NCBI GenBank assembly: GCA_036250195.1
Contig: JAVHZZ010000004.1
Coordinates: forward strand, 161,198,727-161,262,726
Source of the DNA: Mixophyes australis
Lineage: Eukaryota; Chordata; Amphibia; Anura; Limnodynastidae
DNA length: 64,000 nucleotides
Reading direction: 5' to 3'
The first letter of the stretch is position 1. Each line of letters starts with the position of its first letter. The position numbers and the translations under genes were made by a program. The notes under the pieces were generated by a model, which saw only the letters and a program-made list of their open reading frames with translations, was not told where the DNA came from and made no database searches. Positions 21,153-33,489 of the stretch are shown one piece after another.

Positions 21153-21695
21153 ATAAAAAAGACAGTTGTTTGTAAGCGCTTATCCTTAACACTGCATATC
21201 TATGTGTATCTAGCAAAATGAAAACATGAGGTATTAGTTCATATTTTGATTATAACATTTAGGCCTGCATCCCAGTGACAATGGCACTTCATTGTATGCA
21301 GGTCCTACACTGACCTATATGCTTTAAATACCATTAAAATGCATTTAAACTCAGATACACTCACATCCCAGATATAGGTACTTACAATTAGTAAGGGCTG
21401 GTTTGTAAGCCACACGCAAATGAGCCTTAAATAGGCTTTAATGGGCAGCTGGTAAGACAACATATGGAAATATTTTGAAAGCAAAACCAGAGAAGAAATA
21501 AGCCTGCGCTTGGTACATCTCATATTATAAATGGCACCAGTTGCATGGCAATATAAATGCCCATATATTTATAAAAAAAAAAAAAAAAAAGACAGTTGTT
21601 ATCAGCACTTATCCTTAAGCTGCTTATTTGTGTGTATCTAGCAATATGAAAACATGAGGTATTAGTTCATATTTTGATCAAGACAGCAGACACAT
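21153..21695 (+). repeat. direct duplication of about 105 bp
   Basis: Segments 21153-21258 and 21582-21683 share AAAAAAGACAGTTGTT, GTGTATCTAGCAA and AACATGAGGTATTAGTTCAT. About 320 bp of unassigned sequence separates them. Confidence 0.75.
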
Positions 21696-22379
21696 GATAC
21701 ATGAACCAGTCAATACAGAAATTCCAAAACAGTATGCTGCTGGCAACCTCAACAGTCCCCCACCATCCCTCACAACTGAGCATAATTCGACTGCTGGTTG
21801 TAGAGGTAACTTTTGCCTTAATGTTGCACTCTAGTGACTGTCAGTTTGGAGCATATGTGCATAGCCCAGTGTTTTTCTTTTTTTATACTTGCTGTTGGAA
21901 AAGGAACCAGGGCAGTTGTTCCCCATGTTCAATGGCAGCTGCTGTCACAAAGGAGGTCGGAGAGATCATTACAGGAGAATTAGAGATGGCAACAACAATG
22001 AATGTTAAACTTATTGGGTACAGGAGCTTTAATGAGATGGTATTCAAGTATTTAAACTTGTCCTTGGAGTGATGACACTCCCTTTCACCATTGCAATAAT
22101 TTATTTCTACTTTTTTCTACTTTTACACATTTTTTTGTTTTATACTTGTGGGAAGAAGATTATGTGGAAGATAGAGCACAGAGCTGGTCTAAAGTGCAGT
22201 CATCTCCAAGTGGCGCCTGCATGCCATCATTCATGTTAATGTTCAAAAACGCCTGTGTCTTGTTCTGGAGCTCAATGCTGAAAATGGAATTAAATGGAAA
22301 ATGATTGGACAGCAGTTCAGCCTTGTACCCTTTCCCTAAAGCAACGGTGGAGTGACATCAACCCTATTTATTATCTGTA
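21696..22379. other. unassigned insert within the L1 remnant
   Basis: The stretch lies between the two L1 RT pieces. No TIR, tail or coding similarity was recognised. Confidence 0.4.
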
Positions 22380-22770
22380 AAAGCAAAAGAGAAGGCTGAC
22401 TCTTCTCCCCTCTAATATTTGCACTATTAATTGAACCTTTAACATCAAAAATTTGCTCCAATCTATAGAGCGTGGATGTTGGGGTTAGTAAAACAGAATA
22501 CAAAATCAACCTTCATACAGACAAAGAACTCTTGACAGTGGCAGATCCCATTTCATCACCCCCTCTTCTAAAATAATCAGAAGGTCTCACTTCAGAATAT
22601 AAAATCAATCGTCATAAAACTTAAGTCCTAGACTATATCTCGAGTAACACGAAGGTCATCCTGCAAAACATTTTCTCTTTAAGTGGCACCAGACTCAAAT
22701 ATTTGGGCATACAAATCACCAACCATCATCAATTGTTCCAAACTAACTTTCCTCATCTCTTCTCCCAGGA
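22380..22770 (+). pseudogene. L1/Tx1-like RT remnant, downstream part
   Basis: Read across shifted frames, this matches the L1 RT region after the YADD box: TVADPISS, YKINRHKT, KWHQT and KYLGIQITTNHQQLF. It is probably the same copy as 19675-20812, separated by later insertions. Confidence 0.65.
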
Positions 22771-22789
22771 AAGTGGACCTGGACACCTA

Positions 22790-24228
22790 GAGCGATCATT
22801 ATACCTCGAGGATAGAAAAAACAAGGGACACAGGCGCTTTCACTGAATGGATATAATGCAGCACCTCAGAAATAGCTTTGGGAAATGGTAAGAGGGCGCA
22901 AAATGGAAAGGTATATAAATAATAATAAATCAACCTCTTTGGTACAAAGGCAGACCTTATGTCACAATGTCATCAAGATAAAAAATAAAAATAAAACACA
23001 CAGTAATGCATATCGGCATGATGATTATAGCTCTTCGAGTGAAATAGTAAGTGTTGGTCGCGCTTAGAACTGATGGCCACAAAACGAGGATATAAAAGGA
23101 AAATCTTACCCTACACGTCCCTATTCAGATATTCTGGGCCTCCTTTGAGAATTTTTCAGTCCAGACAGCGATCCACATTGTGAATATTTGCGTTTGCGCT
23201 CTATATCTTGAGGATAGTCCATATCATTGCTGTCAAAATTGCTTCCTCTACACAGATCTTGCTACATTCTCACATGGGAATTCTCCCCAGGGGGAGTTGC
23301 GTTATCTCCTGTCTGCCACATACAAGGTCATGGGCATAGTTTCTTGCAAACAATGAATAATTGATACAAACTACCAGTATCTAATCTGTCTTTAAGCTAT
23401 AAGAGAACAAAATGGCTATAAGGCAACAAGATGGCGTCAGCTTAGCAAAATCACATTTCTCACCATGTACTGTCAGGGATTTATTTATTGTGTTCCTGAG
23501 AAATGCTATGTGACATTAGCAAACTGGAGGACGTTTATAGTTTTCATATGCCCCTTCGAAAACTCACATACAGTAAGACTAGTGTCACACGAAAATGCAA
23601 AACTTTATTGCAGGAAGTAACAGACAAAGAGGAAGTAGCACTACGTTAATAATTTTAATTTCCAATTGATCTTTTACTTAATATGTATTATTGATGTTAG
23701 ATTTTTAATAACATCATGTCAGGTCAGCTTTAAAAGCTTTCACACGCAATTATAATATCTAATTGATGTAAACGTATGCTGACACTAACCCTATATGCAT
23801 TGTCAATATTAAACAGTTCTTGGTTTTGCAATTAAGTTTATTTGAATTTGACTACATACATAAAGCATGTGTGGATGAATCTCTCTATCTCCTCTCTCTC
23901 TTCCAACATCTTACCTACTTACATAGCTAAACATTTACTCATTCTAATACTATTATTAGTATCCATTATGTTTAAAGTGTGCTGCACAGTTTTTAATAAC
24001 ATTTAATACTAAAACAAAGGTGTTGAAGGCCCTGCTCATGGGAGCTTATTATCAGAAGGAAAAATAGGAACAAGTGAAACACAATGTGTGGGCAAGCAGA
24101 CTGAGACTGTGGTGAATGGAAAGTGCTAAGGAAGGTGGTGGAAGGTGATGGGGAACTAAAATGAGTAAAGATAAGCTTCTTGGAAAAAAACATGATGTCA
24201 CGAACACCCACCCTGCTTCAGATATAGC
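22790..24228. other. unassigned
   Basis: No gene or repeat boundary could be supported. The region is AT-rich with scattered short open frames. Confidence 0.4.
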
Positions 24229-24300
24229 AATCATTATCAACATCATCAACATTTATTTATATAGAGCCAGTAGATTCCGTAGCACTTTACAATTGGGAAT
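24229..24300 (-). mobile_element. L2/SINE tail fragment
   Basis: ATCATCAACATTTATTTATATAGAG followed by CAGTAGATTCCGTAGCAC is the reverse of the tail shared by the SINEs at 25717, 32124 and 37105. Only the last 70 bp or so are present. Confidence 0.6.
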
Positions 24301-24519
24301 CTGAAACAGCTGGTTGTGACTGGAGTCATCTTAGTCATTTACCAATAAATAAACTTTTTCTGCTATCACAAAAGGTTTCCTTACATTCACCAAAACCACC
24401 TATTCACACTTAAATCACATACACATGTAGCACGAGCCTCACTTGGCTTCGTAAATTCACAAAGAATCACAGAGAATATGCTAGATTAAATGTATTTAAT
24501 CCGAAAAATGTTTCCAATG

Positions 24520-25417
24520 TTATGTTCTGCCTTGTTTCTCTGCATGTATATTACCCTGCAGTACCTGAGATCTTCTAAAGGTGCTGCTGTTCTGCCTTTC
24601 CCACTACCAGGGGTTAACTAGCACAGCTAGTTAATCATCCACACCTAACTGTATTAAATATACCCGCCTATTCCAGTATCCTTTGCTGGTCATTCATTTA
24701 GAAAGCAGGCAGTGATCCAGGGAACAAACACAAGCAGGCTTAGGAACATCAATGACCAGCAAAGGATACTGGAATAGGCGGGCATATATAAGACACAGTC
24801 AGGTGTGGATGAGTAATACCGCTTTCATACTGCTGCCCCGGAAATATCCCGGGTTTTTCAAGCTGGGCTTTTGCCGGGGCTCGGAGCGTCCCAGCTCAGA
24901 AACACCATTCATACTGCACCTCGGACCCGGGAATTTCCCGGGTTGACCCCATTCATACTGCACAAGTCTGTGCCCTGGCAATGTGTGGGAGTTATCACCA
25001 GAGCAGTTTTCATTGGCTGAAAAATTGTGATGTCATTGAAAGGTGACTGGTTTTATTTTCTTCCACGGGCTCCCACCGATGACATCATCCTCCAGAGACA
25101 GGCAGACAGCCAATCAGCTGTCCCGGGTTGCACCATTCATAGTGCAGGCAACCCGGGTCCGACCCGGGAATTACCCCTCGATAAATCCCGGGTTGAAGAC
25201 CCGGGTTTTTAGACCCGGGATTTTTGACTTGTACCATTCATACTGCACCAAGACCCAGGTCGTTTGAGCTCGCCCTGGCAAAAACCCGGGATTTTGGTGC
25301 AGTATGAATGGGGTATAACTAGCTGTGCTAGTTAACCCCTGGTGGTGGGAAAGGCAGAAACAGCACCACTGGAGGATCACAGGTACTTCAGGGTAATATA
25401 CACACAGAGAACATAAG
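24520..25417. mobile_element. large inverted-repeat (foldback-like) element with nested insertion
   Basis: The left arm (about 24520-24694) and right arm (24751-25417, insert excluded) are inverted copies. Matching blocks include ACCCTG.AGTACCTG, CTGCCTTTCCCAC, CAGGGGTTAACTAGC and TTCCAGTATCCTTTGCTGG. The loop is about 56 bp. The right arm is interrupted by the TIR element 24817-25315, and the left arm shows the uninterrupted sequence. Confidence 0.8.
24817..25315 (+). mobile_element. CCCGGG-rich TIR element with TAA target duplication
   Basis: The ends are inverted: TTTCATACTGC with a later CCCGGG at the left, and CCCGGG, TTTTGGTGCAGTATGAATG at the right. TAA flanks both sides (24814-24816 and 25316-25318), and comparison with the left arm of the host palindrome shows the insertion point. 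The 499-bp interior has about ten CCCGGG hexamers and four CATTCATACTGCA-like motifs. No ORF of note. The superfamily is uncertain; a TAA duplication fits PIF/Harbinger, but TA alone cannot be excluded. Confidence 0.75.
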
Positions 25418-25544
25418 ATCCAAGGCTTAAGTACAAAACAGTTAATAACAAGACATACAAAATAAGTTGCACACATACGTTTCAGAAATAAAATAGGAAA
25501 TAAACCCAGGCCCACTAACTTACTAGTTTAAGACTTGGTGTGAG

Positions 25545-25623
25545 CAGGGCCGGTGCTAGGGTCCGTGGCGCTCTAGGCACATTTTCAAAATCGACCAAAA
25601 AGAAACATACATATCTGTGATTT
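25545..25623 (+). mobile_element. hAT-like 5' end fragment
   Basis: CAGGGCCGGTGCTAGGGTCC followed by GTGGCGCTCTAGGCAC is nearly identical, inverted, to the end at 32088-32123. The opposite end is missing here. Confidence 0.6.
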
Positions 25624-25716
25624 GTGTTTTTTTTACTGGTCAGCATCGTAAATGCAAAAGGCCAACGTGCTAGCATGACTGCAAGAAGAGATCTCAATGA
25701 CTTTGGAAGAAGCACA
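25624..25716 (+). pseudogene. Tc1-like transposase N-terminal fragment (tentative)
   Basis: The frame SIVNAKGQRASMTARRDLND with DFGRS resembles the opening of a Tc1-like transposase group in fishes and frogs, by recollection of the family. It is cut by the SINE at 25717. The block at 26100-26330 (ending in CACATCATGGCCCAATGCC) may be another piece of the same transposon. Confidence 0.4.
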
Positions 25717-25996
25717 CATTCCCGACCATGGCCTTATCTGTGTGGAGTTTGTATGTTCTCCCTGTGTTTGCGTGGGTTTCCTCCGGGTGCTCCAGTTTCC
25801 TCCCACACTCCAAAAACATATTAGTAGGTTAATTGGCTGCTATCAAAAAATTTACCCTAGTCTCTGTGTGTGTGTGTGTGTGTGTGTGTATGTTAGGGAA
25901 TTTAGACTGTAAGCTCCAATGGGGCAGGGGCTGATGTGAATGAGTTCTCTGTAGAATAAGTGGCGCTATATAAATAAATGGTGATGATGATGATGA
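25717..25996 (+). mobile_element. tRNA-type SINE, 5' truncated
   Basis: It runs from ATTCCCGACCATGGCC through GTGGAGTTTGTATGTTCTCC, TTTCCTCCCACACTCCAAAAA, a GT run and CTGTAAGCTCCAATGGGGCA to the tail GCGCTATATAAATAAATG and GATGATGATG. It is the same family as 32124-32433 and 37105-37488. Confidence 0.85.
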
Positions 25997-26020
25997 GTCC
26001 AGGATTGGGATATCTGTACA

Positions 26021-26330
26021 TTAATTTGAAGTGCAAGGCAAAACAGACAAACTACAGATCAGTTGACTTCAATTTCAAACTGTGATGTATGCAATCAGGT
26101 TCATCACAAATGGTGGGATACTCTGGACTGATACCTGAGACACCACCATCAACGAGGTTTCAGCAAAATGAGTTTCTTATGGAAGAAATGCACAATTCCA
26201 GACATTGGCAGATTCCATGCCACAATGCAAACAGACGGCACTGGCCACACATCATGGCCCAATGCCATATTAAGAGGATCTATGTTAATGTTTCCATTTT
26301 TACAAGTAAAAAAATAGTTTAACAGCAAAG
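26021..26330 (+). repeat. dispersed repeat shared with 56584-56700
   Basis: CATTAATTTGAAGTGCAAGG with CAAAACAGAC recurs at 56584. Downstream sequence (26100-26330) may include a Tc1-like fragment. Identity is uncertain. Confidence 0.45.
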
Positions 26331-26399
26331 ACAGCAGGTGTGCCCAGAAATGCTTCACTATCACAGTGAGGGGTCTATTTATTATGCTGCTATAAGCCA

Positions 26400-28970
26400 A
26401 AAATCAGGAGAAAGCAGCTCCAAAAAATGGCCTTTGCAGCTCTTCTTTCAATGTATCAAGGGGTTAAATCTGTCTTACGCTGGTCACTGCAGTCTCCATA
26501 GACTTCTATAGGGACTACGATGTAACCAAATATATCAAGCTTTGCTTTTCACCACCAGCCTTAAAAAAACTAACTTCACTTACCTTTTCAATGCACTCTA
26601 TGACTGCCGGAGAAGATGCTTTGGATCCATCGCCAGGTCCCATCGCTATGAGCAACTTTAGCCGCGCGTGTGCAATTGCCACACAGGGGTCAGGTCTTTC
26701 ATTTGCCAGCAGTGTTAGGCTGATGGTGAAGGAGTTTTTAGTTCATGTAGGAGGATTTCGCTAGGGCTCGCTAATAAGCCCTGGCCTGGTCAAAACAGTA
26801 AAAATACAACAATACAAATCCCAACACAGCCGACAATAACCTAAATGGGCAATGGGGTACAAGGGGTACGAGCCACTGAAAGAGGTACAGCGGCAATGAT
26901 TGATGAACGGGAGAGGTGTGACGGAAATGGACGCCTGTATGGGAATACAGCACAGCCAGGTTAGCAAACAAAACACCAATGTACCCATAAATAAAACAGT
27001 CATTTGGCATGTAATATGGGGAAACAGAGCAGAGGTAAATAGTTAAATAGCAGATGTATCAAGAAGTTAAGTTACACACATCTGCAATAAAGGATAATTT
27101 TTGTTGCAGAATAAAGTTTATGGAGTTTAAAATAATTTGACATTCATCAAAATGGCTACTGTATTGAAATACTGGAGATAATTTGAAAAAATAAGTTTAT
27201 TTAGGAGGAACAGCTGTGCCCCCTGATGGAGGACCTGACTATAACTAACTGTACTGATCATACCTACTATAGTATTGAGACCCGAATGGATCTCATAAGG
27301 CCTCTTTCATGCCATCACATAGCTAGTATTCTATCATTTAATAATTATATTTTATTTAAATATTACAGTCTGATTGTAGGAATCATTGATTGTCTACTGC
27401 CTGTAAGCAGATTTTAAAAAGGTTTTTCAAGAAACAATTAATATTCATGATTATTTGTGTTTATTCAGTAGACTGTTTGCAAAGTTCTGTTGCCAAACGC
27501 TGCAATCCAAGATAAACATTATTTATTGTCATTTACGTAAATAAGAATCAGGGCCAGATAGGGTATAATATGTATTCAAATGACTTGAATAAATCTTAAA
27601 TTAATCATGTACCTCACAAAGAGAATAATTTTAGTGATATTCAGTTTTCAATGTAATATCTAAAGAGAGCATCTGGTTTGAAAATGTTCGTGCAGTCTCT
27701 ACATAATACATTCAAGCATATCTGTAAATATTTGTGTTCTAGCCCAGGACTGACAGCGAAAGTCATAAACAGCACTGAAGGCAGTCTAAATTATTATTGC
27801 CATGTTAAACACCAATAAATCAGTATTCCAATGAACAATAATGTGTGTGCCCACTCCATTACTATTCACATATTCATTTTCTCATTTCAATGAGCAGAAG
27901 TCCTTGGATCACAGATCTCCATCATCATTGCATTGTAACCATGGCTTGTGGATGCATTCCCTCAGCTAATATTTGCAGGTTGCAGAGTTCTGGATAATTG
28001 TGCTGGCTCTCAGCAAGAAGGAGTGCACACACTGCTCACCAGCCCACAGCACATCAGTACCTTATTATAAACTGTGACGCTCATTTTATAGTATGAGGAT
28101 TGAACATTTCCTGGGAGTATGATTACAGATGAAAGGCAAAATAGCCTTATTTTAATGTAAGGCATGACGTGTGTAGAAATAACTGAATCTCCCGTGTCCT
28201 GTGCCACAAAATAATTTAAGCCCTTGGCCCATTAGTTCACTCATTTGCTCAAATCATTGACTTGGGTTTCAACCATCTAACCAATGCATTTTTAGTCAGA
28301 GCTTTGTATTTTTAGATTACTTTTTCATCCTGTTCACAGGCATATGCAGACAGAGAGAGAGAGAAAAAGACTAGATAAGTAGAAGAGGCTACTGATGACA
28401 TTAATATTTTTCTATTCTTTTGTCTTAAAGAGCAGTGTTAAATCAGTTTAGTTTAACTAAAGTGTCAGCCTTATTCACTGAAGTCAGATGTACTTCTGCA
28501 CACTTTGTAGATAATGCTGATACTTTTTTCTGAGTTCTGAGACCAGACTGGGTAGAGGCACAGTAGGCGCTTTGTAAGTACCTGTGCCTCCTGTTACCTC
28601 ACCACCATCCTGCCCATGAGAAGATGGACTGTTTAGAAAAGATATGGGAAAAACACTGTCAGCAATTGATTTGAAACCAATAAGATACCTGTAGTCATTG
28701 AAGTAGTCTGATAAACCCCCCCACCCCCAGTTCCTAGCATCTTACAGGGTTCCATCCAATGCTGGCAGGTTATATTTGCCCTGGGGCTTACCATTCAGTA
28801 CTGGAACAAGGAAGTATGGTGCCCAGGACAAGACCAGAATATGGCAGCACCCCTCACTGCACCACCTGTCCATTGATAAATCCGGTTTTCACCAACAATA
28901 GGACTTTTGGCCAGACTTTAGCTTTTGATTCAGGTCCAGTGATGCCAGCCTAAACCGACCAGTTAAAATA
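26400..28970. other. unassigned
   Basis: AT-rich sequence. No coding similarity, tRNA-like fold or repeat boundary recognised. Confidence 0.4.
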
Positions 28971-28979
28971 TTAATTTGC

Positions 28980-29690
28980 ATAATAATTATTCACAAAATC
29001 AATATACATTTCAGTTGATATTCACTGACTTATGTAGGGACTGTCTGCAGTTCTCCCTCTATGCTAAGTCCCTTAAACAAAAGTTACATAATACAACTAT
29101 AACTTTCATTATGCAGAACCACAAACACCAGTAAATTCAATATTAACAGATGCCAAGCAGGTTTACCACACTCACGGTTCCTTACCCTATTAGCCTTAAG
29201 TAATGCAGTAACCTTGATTCCCCCTCCCTTTGTCCCAGCAGCTTGGCCCAAATGAACCTCTGTATTTAAGGTCAGTTTGGTTCTCATGCTCATTGGGCTG
29301 GGTCAGGGCAGTCTTAGATACAGATTTACCAGGTATTGGCAGCTCTCATAAGAGGCTGTTACTAGTTTGACCGAGACATCTCGATAATTAGCCATAATAC
29401 ATCTCAGGTGTCAAAATAGAGGGTAACATATGGGGTAAGTTGAACACACATTTGCAGGGGCCAGACACCCTGTTTTCACCACATTCCTCCCCCTTCTTAA
29501 TTCCAACCAGAGAGCTCTTGTTCTGGGGTCTGGCAAACAACGATGACCGGGTCAGGTTGGCCACATAGCAGATGGTCCTGTTCCTCCTTTCTTAACAGCC
29601 CGTCAGCATTCCCAAGATCATGGCCCTTTTTATGACAGAATAAATACTTACAGGGCCAGACACCATCTGAGCAAGCACCCATTGTCACCT
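28980..29690 (-). mobile_element. LTR-element remnant: RNase H end, polypurine tract and LTR
   Basis: On the minus strand a frame with GHDLGNADGLLRKE (29497-29688) resembles the end of a retroelement RNase H (the GNADGLSR motif). It runs directly into a purine tract AAGAAGGGGGAGGAA (29484-29498). Sequence starting TGTGGTGAAAAC (from 29483 downward) is then a plausible 3' LTR, whose far end is not defined. Integrase is absent, implying internal deletion. The lineage differs from the sushi elements. Confidence 0.42.
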
Positions 29691-29699
29691 ACAATCCGG

Positions 29700-31750
29700 T
29701 TTTGGTCAGTAAACACTTTGAGACAGTGTGCCTAATTCAAATCCAAGATGAACTCCCACTTACCAATCTTTGAAAAAACTCACATAAAACATGGATGTGC
29801 AAGTTTGTGGATATTCCAAAAACGTGCATTTTAGAACAGTAAAAATGTCACTACAACTTTTTGGTTTTTCTCCTAAAATATTGCTCACTTTATCTTTCGG
29901 TCTTAAATTATTGATGACAGTGAGGGAACATTGGGCCTGACTTTATTACATGTGTCACCTGTGTGTGTTTTATTGCAGATGTACAATTGGAAGGTGCCAA
30001 TAGGTCCCACTAACAATATAGGAATAAGGTCTGGTTTCTGGTACGTTTGACCTGCTGAAAAATGTGCATCCTTTTGTGGGGAAGAAAAGAGTGTGTGCCT
30101 ACCCATAAAACAGGGAACTCCTCCCAGAATGTGCCTTTTCCAATCCTACCAGCTGAGTCATATAATTGTGTCCTATAAAACACAGTCATATTTTAGCACC
30201 TCAAACTACTTGCACTCATGTGTGGCGAATCCCATGTAGCGGAATAGTACCAATCCACCCAACTTCTACCATCAAATAGCGGAAACATTTTTTAAAAATC
30301 ACAAATGCTGTCATCTTTGCCTGCAAATTCATGACGCGCTTACCTGTCAAACCAAATGCATAAGTGCAACAGGAAACAGCATTGGTACTGCACTTTCTTA
30401 AACTACCTTTATTGTGTGAATTGAGGGTGTCCCATCCTGGGAGCACTACCATTCATCTGCTATTAGCTGTGTTGCTGCTACTTGTTTGATTAGCAGTGCT
30501 GCTTTTAAACAGGTAGGGCAATTGACAGTTGGGTTACAGTTATAGATGAGCAAAGTTTTTATCTGGCTCTTGACTCTCCACTTCAGTTAACCCCTTTAGC
30601 AGTCTCAGTGCACTCTCCCTGTATATCAGTGGTTCCTCTTTATGTTATCTCCAATTCTATCTTCCCCTTTCTATAGCATTCGCCATAATGCTATATCTTT
30701 TCCAAATCTCTATTTCCTTCACTTTTATGACTGTTAGTGTTAATGACTAGTGCTAGAATGCTTGGGAGGTCTTTTACAGTAAATGTCTGTTTAGCATCAA
30801 ATGTTCTGATGAAAAGAAGTCACCACCAGGAAAAATAGAATATTTTAAGTTTGCATTTTTATGCAATGTGAAGTTACATAAAAGAAGTTGACATTTTCCA
30901 TATCAAGCACACATGTGGTTAACCAATATCATATTTCATGACATGAAACACATTTTATTGCAGTAATAAAAAAAAATGAAATAACGGGAGAACGTTCATG
31001 TGATAGAAATCTAATTTTCATGTTGTTTCAGGAGGTAATAAAAGAAAAGAAAACAGATTACAATATTAATTTGATATCACAGTTTTCATTCAGTTTGCAT
31101 TTATATTACAAATGATAATGAACATTTCCACTAGAAAGGCATTAAACAGTAATAATTGCAAATGAAGATGAGCAATCTATAAATAATATAGCAAACAATC
31201 CCTGCACTGAACAATAGATCCATATCCGTATACCTGTTCATACTAATGGAGGTTTGTTATTTTTATGACAACACAAATATGCTGTTCACTGATTCTGGTT
31301 CCCGCAGAGGTGAGATGAGACTAACACTGTATGGTGTAATTACTGATTGGCAGGTCTAGAAAATTTATCAGATGTATCTTGCAAACTGAACCTATTTATA
31401 TTCAAAAAAAATGTATTAATCTCAATGTTCATAGAAACAGAAATTGATGGTAGAAAAGAACCTACAGAGCCATTCAGTCTGATATTTTGGGTGTGAGTTA
31501 AGTCTTAGCAATATGGTTATCACATGCATTCTTGTATTCTTTTATTATTAAGTCTCAACCACAACCGTTAGAGCTAGTGAGCATTTACATTTTCCTATTT
31601 ACATTTGCTCATAAAAAAGTGGACCTGCAGTTCCCACTATTTCCAGACCAGGGAGGGAAAATCATCTCAAACAGCAACATTCTCTAGTTATAGAGACAAG
31701 CTTCTCACATCACCTCTCAGAACACCCATCCTTTCTTTCTTGTATCTCTA
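29700..31750. other. unassigned
   Basis: No gene or repeat ends recognised. Confidence 0.4.
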
Positions 31751-31752
31751 TA

Positions 31753-32123
31753 CCCTGCGGGCTCTGCAGGGCGCCTCGAAATTAAAAAAAAAAAAAAACT
31801 ATGGTCATTTAAAACGGAAATCCACGGGGAGAAGAGGAGGGAAGGGGCTATGAATCTTACCTGCATGAAGCTGCTCCTCTCTGCTCGGTCTCCTCCCCTC
31901 CGCTCACTGACAGTGACAGGCCGTGATGATGTCATCATCACGGCCCGACAGTGCAGGTAAGTTAAAGAAAGACATGGGGAGCTGAGGGTAGGGAAGCGCA
32001 GCGGCAATTTTGACAGGGGGGGCGCCGATTTTTAAGGGGGGTCAGCGCCGATTTTTAAAGGGGGGGGGGGGCACCAATTTTTACACTGTGCCTAGGGCGC
32101 CAAGGACCCTAGCACCGGCGCTG
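31753..32123 (-). mobile_element. hAT-like non-autonomous element
   Basis: On the minus strand it begins CAGCGCCGGTGCTAGGGTCC, matching the fragment at 25545. It contains repeated GGCGCCGATTTTTAAGGGGGG motifs, a perfect palindromic core GGCCGTGATGAT/ATCATCACGGCC (31919-31945) and an A15 run. The left end is not certain and no target duplication was found; its right edge coincides with the truncated start of a SINE. Confidence 0.55.
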
Positions 32124-32433
32124 CTTCTGCCTCATAGCGCTGGGGTCATGAGTTTGATTCCCGCCCATGGCCTTATCTGTGCGTAGTTTGTATGTTCTCC
32201 TGGGTCTGTGTGGGTTTCCTCCGGGTGTTCAAGTTTCCTCCCACACTCCAAAAACATACTGGTAGGTTAATTGGCTGCTATCAAATTGACCCTAGTCTCT
32301 CTCTGTCTCTGTGTGTGTATATGTTAGGGAATTTAGAATGTATACTTCAGTGGGGCAGGGACTGATGTGAGTGAGTTCTCTGTACAGCACTGTGGAATTA
32401 ATGGTGCTATATAAATAGATGATAATGATGATA
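32124..32433 (+). mobile_element. tRNA-type SINE, 5' truncated
   Basis: It starts CTTCTGCCTCATAGCGCTGG, then GTCATGAGTTTGATTCC (a B-box-like sequence), the shared body and the tail CTATATAAATAGATGATAATG. The missing A-box region is present in the copy at 37105-37488. Confidence 0.85.
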
Positions 32434-33489
32434 GCACCTGAAATCCACAAAAGTTGGAGTAAAGAGGTGCAGAGAAGAGAATGCCTACACAAGACAACAC
32501 ATAGGGAAATTTATGTCTGTTGCAGGACAGAGATACTAGAAAAGGAGGGGAAAGAGGTCAGAACAGATGGGGGGTATGGAAGCATCTTTGCAAGGATACC
32601 TTAATCACATGTCCAGTACTTCCCTGACTGATGATTCTGATGTTTGTAAGGCAGCAGATTTAAGTGTACTATTGTTTATACTACACTGAGAAAGCATTCT
32701 TACACTCAGTAAGCATTTTAGTGCTGCTCTGAATGTTTTGTAATTCTGCACTTATTTTTTTATGGGCTGTCTCCCAAAAAGTCTGCAATGTCTGTATTAT
32801 ATCAAAAGCAGAAATGATTTGATAACTAGGAACATCAGCAAATGAAAACAATGTCTACATTTGATTTTGAGTAAAAGCTAACATCTGGATTTAATAGATA
32901 GTTATCTTGTTCCAATTAAGAAATGACGCAGGAATACTTGGAGAAGAATTTTAAACTGTAGATTGATAAAGATGTTCATCCAAACTATTTTATACAAGGG
33001 TGGGTTATTTTTGTGATTTTTATTGCCTAACATTTTTCTGTAATCATAACTATTTGAATTGAGCCTGTTGTACTTGAGCCCATTTTGTTTACAATAAATT
33101 AATAGTTGAAATTATGAGCAGTACATGTTTGCTAGCACTTATCATATTTACCAACCTGTCTATAAAATAAAAACAACATCATCATTTTTCCTAATGAGTT
33201 TTTTAAATGTAGTATTTGTATAAATAATTTGCAAATGCTCAGACCACCAAACTCTGCAGATGGTTTGATCCAAAACCTTTATACAACTACTCCACAACAG
33301 ATATTGATACTGCCACTTGTCTCATGTTTAATGAACTGCAATAAGGTTTGATTGAGGCCACAGACAGTTAGCCTACAGCCCATAATGCAATGTCAGGACA
33401 TGCAGCCACAACTGGGCCCAGAGGTGAGGGGGGGCTAGGAATGCTGTCCCATCTTTCCAAGACCCTCTCTCCATTCTACAGCACTTCAC
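32434..33489. other. unassigned
   Basis: No supported feature. Confidence 0.4.

Noticed and set aside
31753..32123. Assigning a full hAT with target duplication
   Set aside because: The right end is clear, but no 8-bp duplication was found and the right flank is a truncated SINE with no matching left part.
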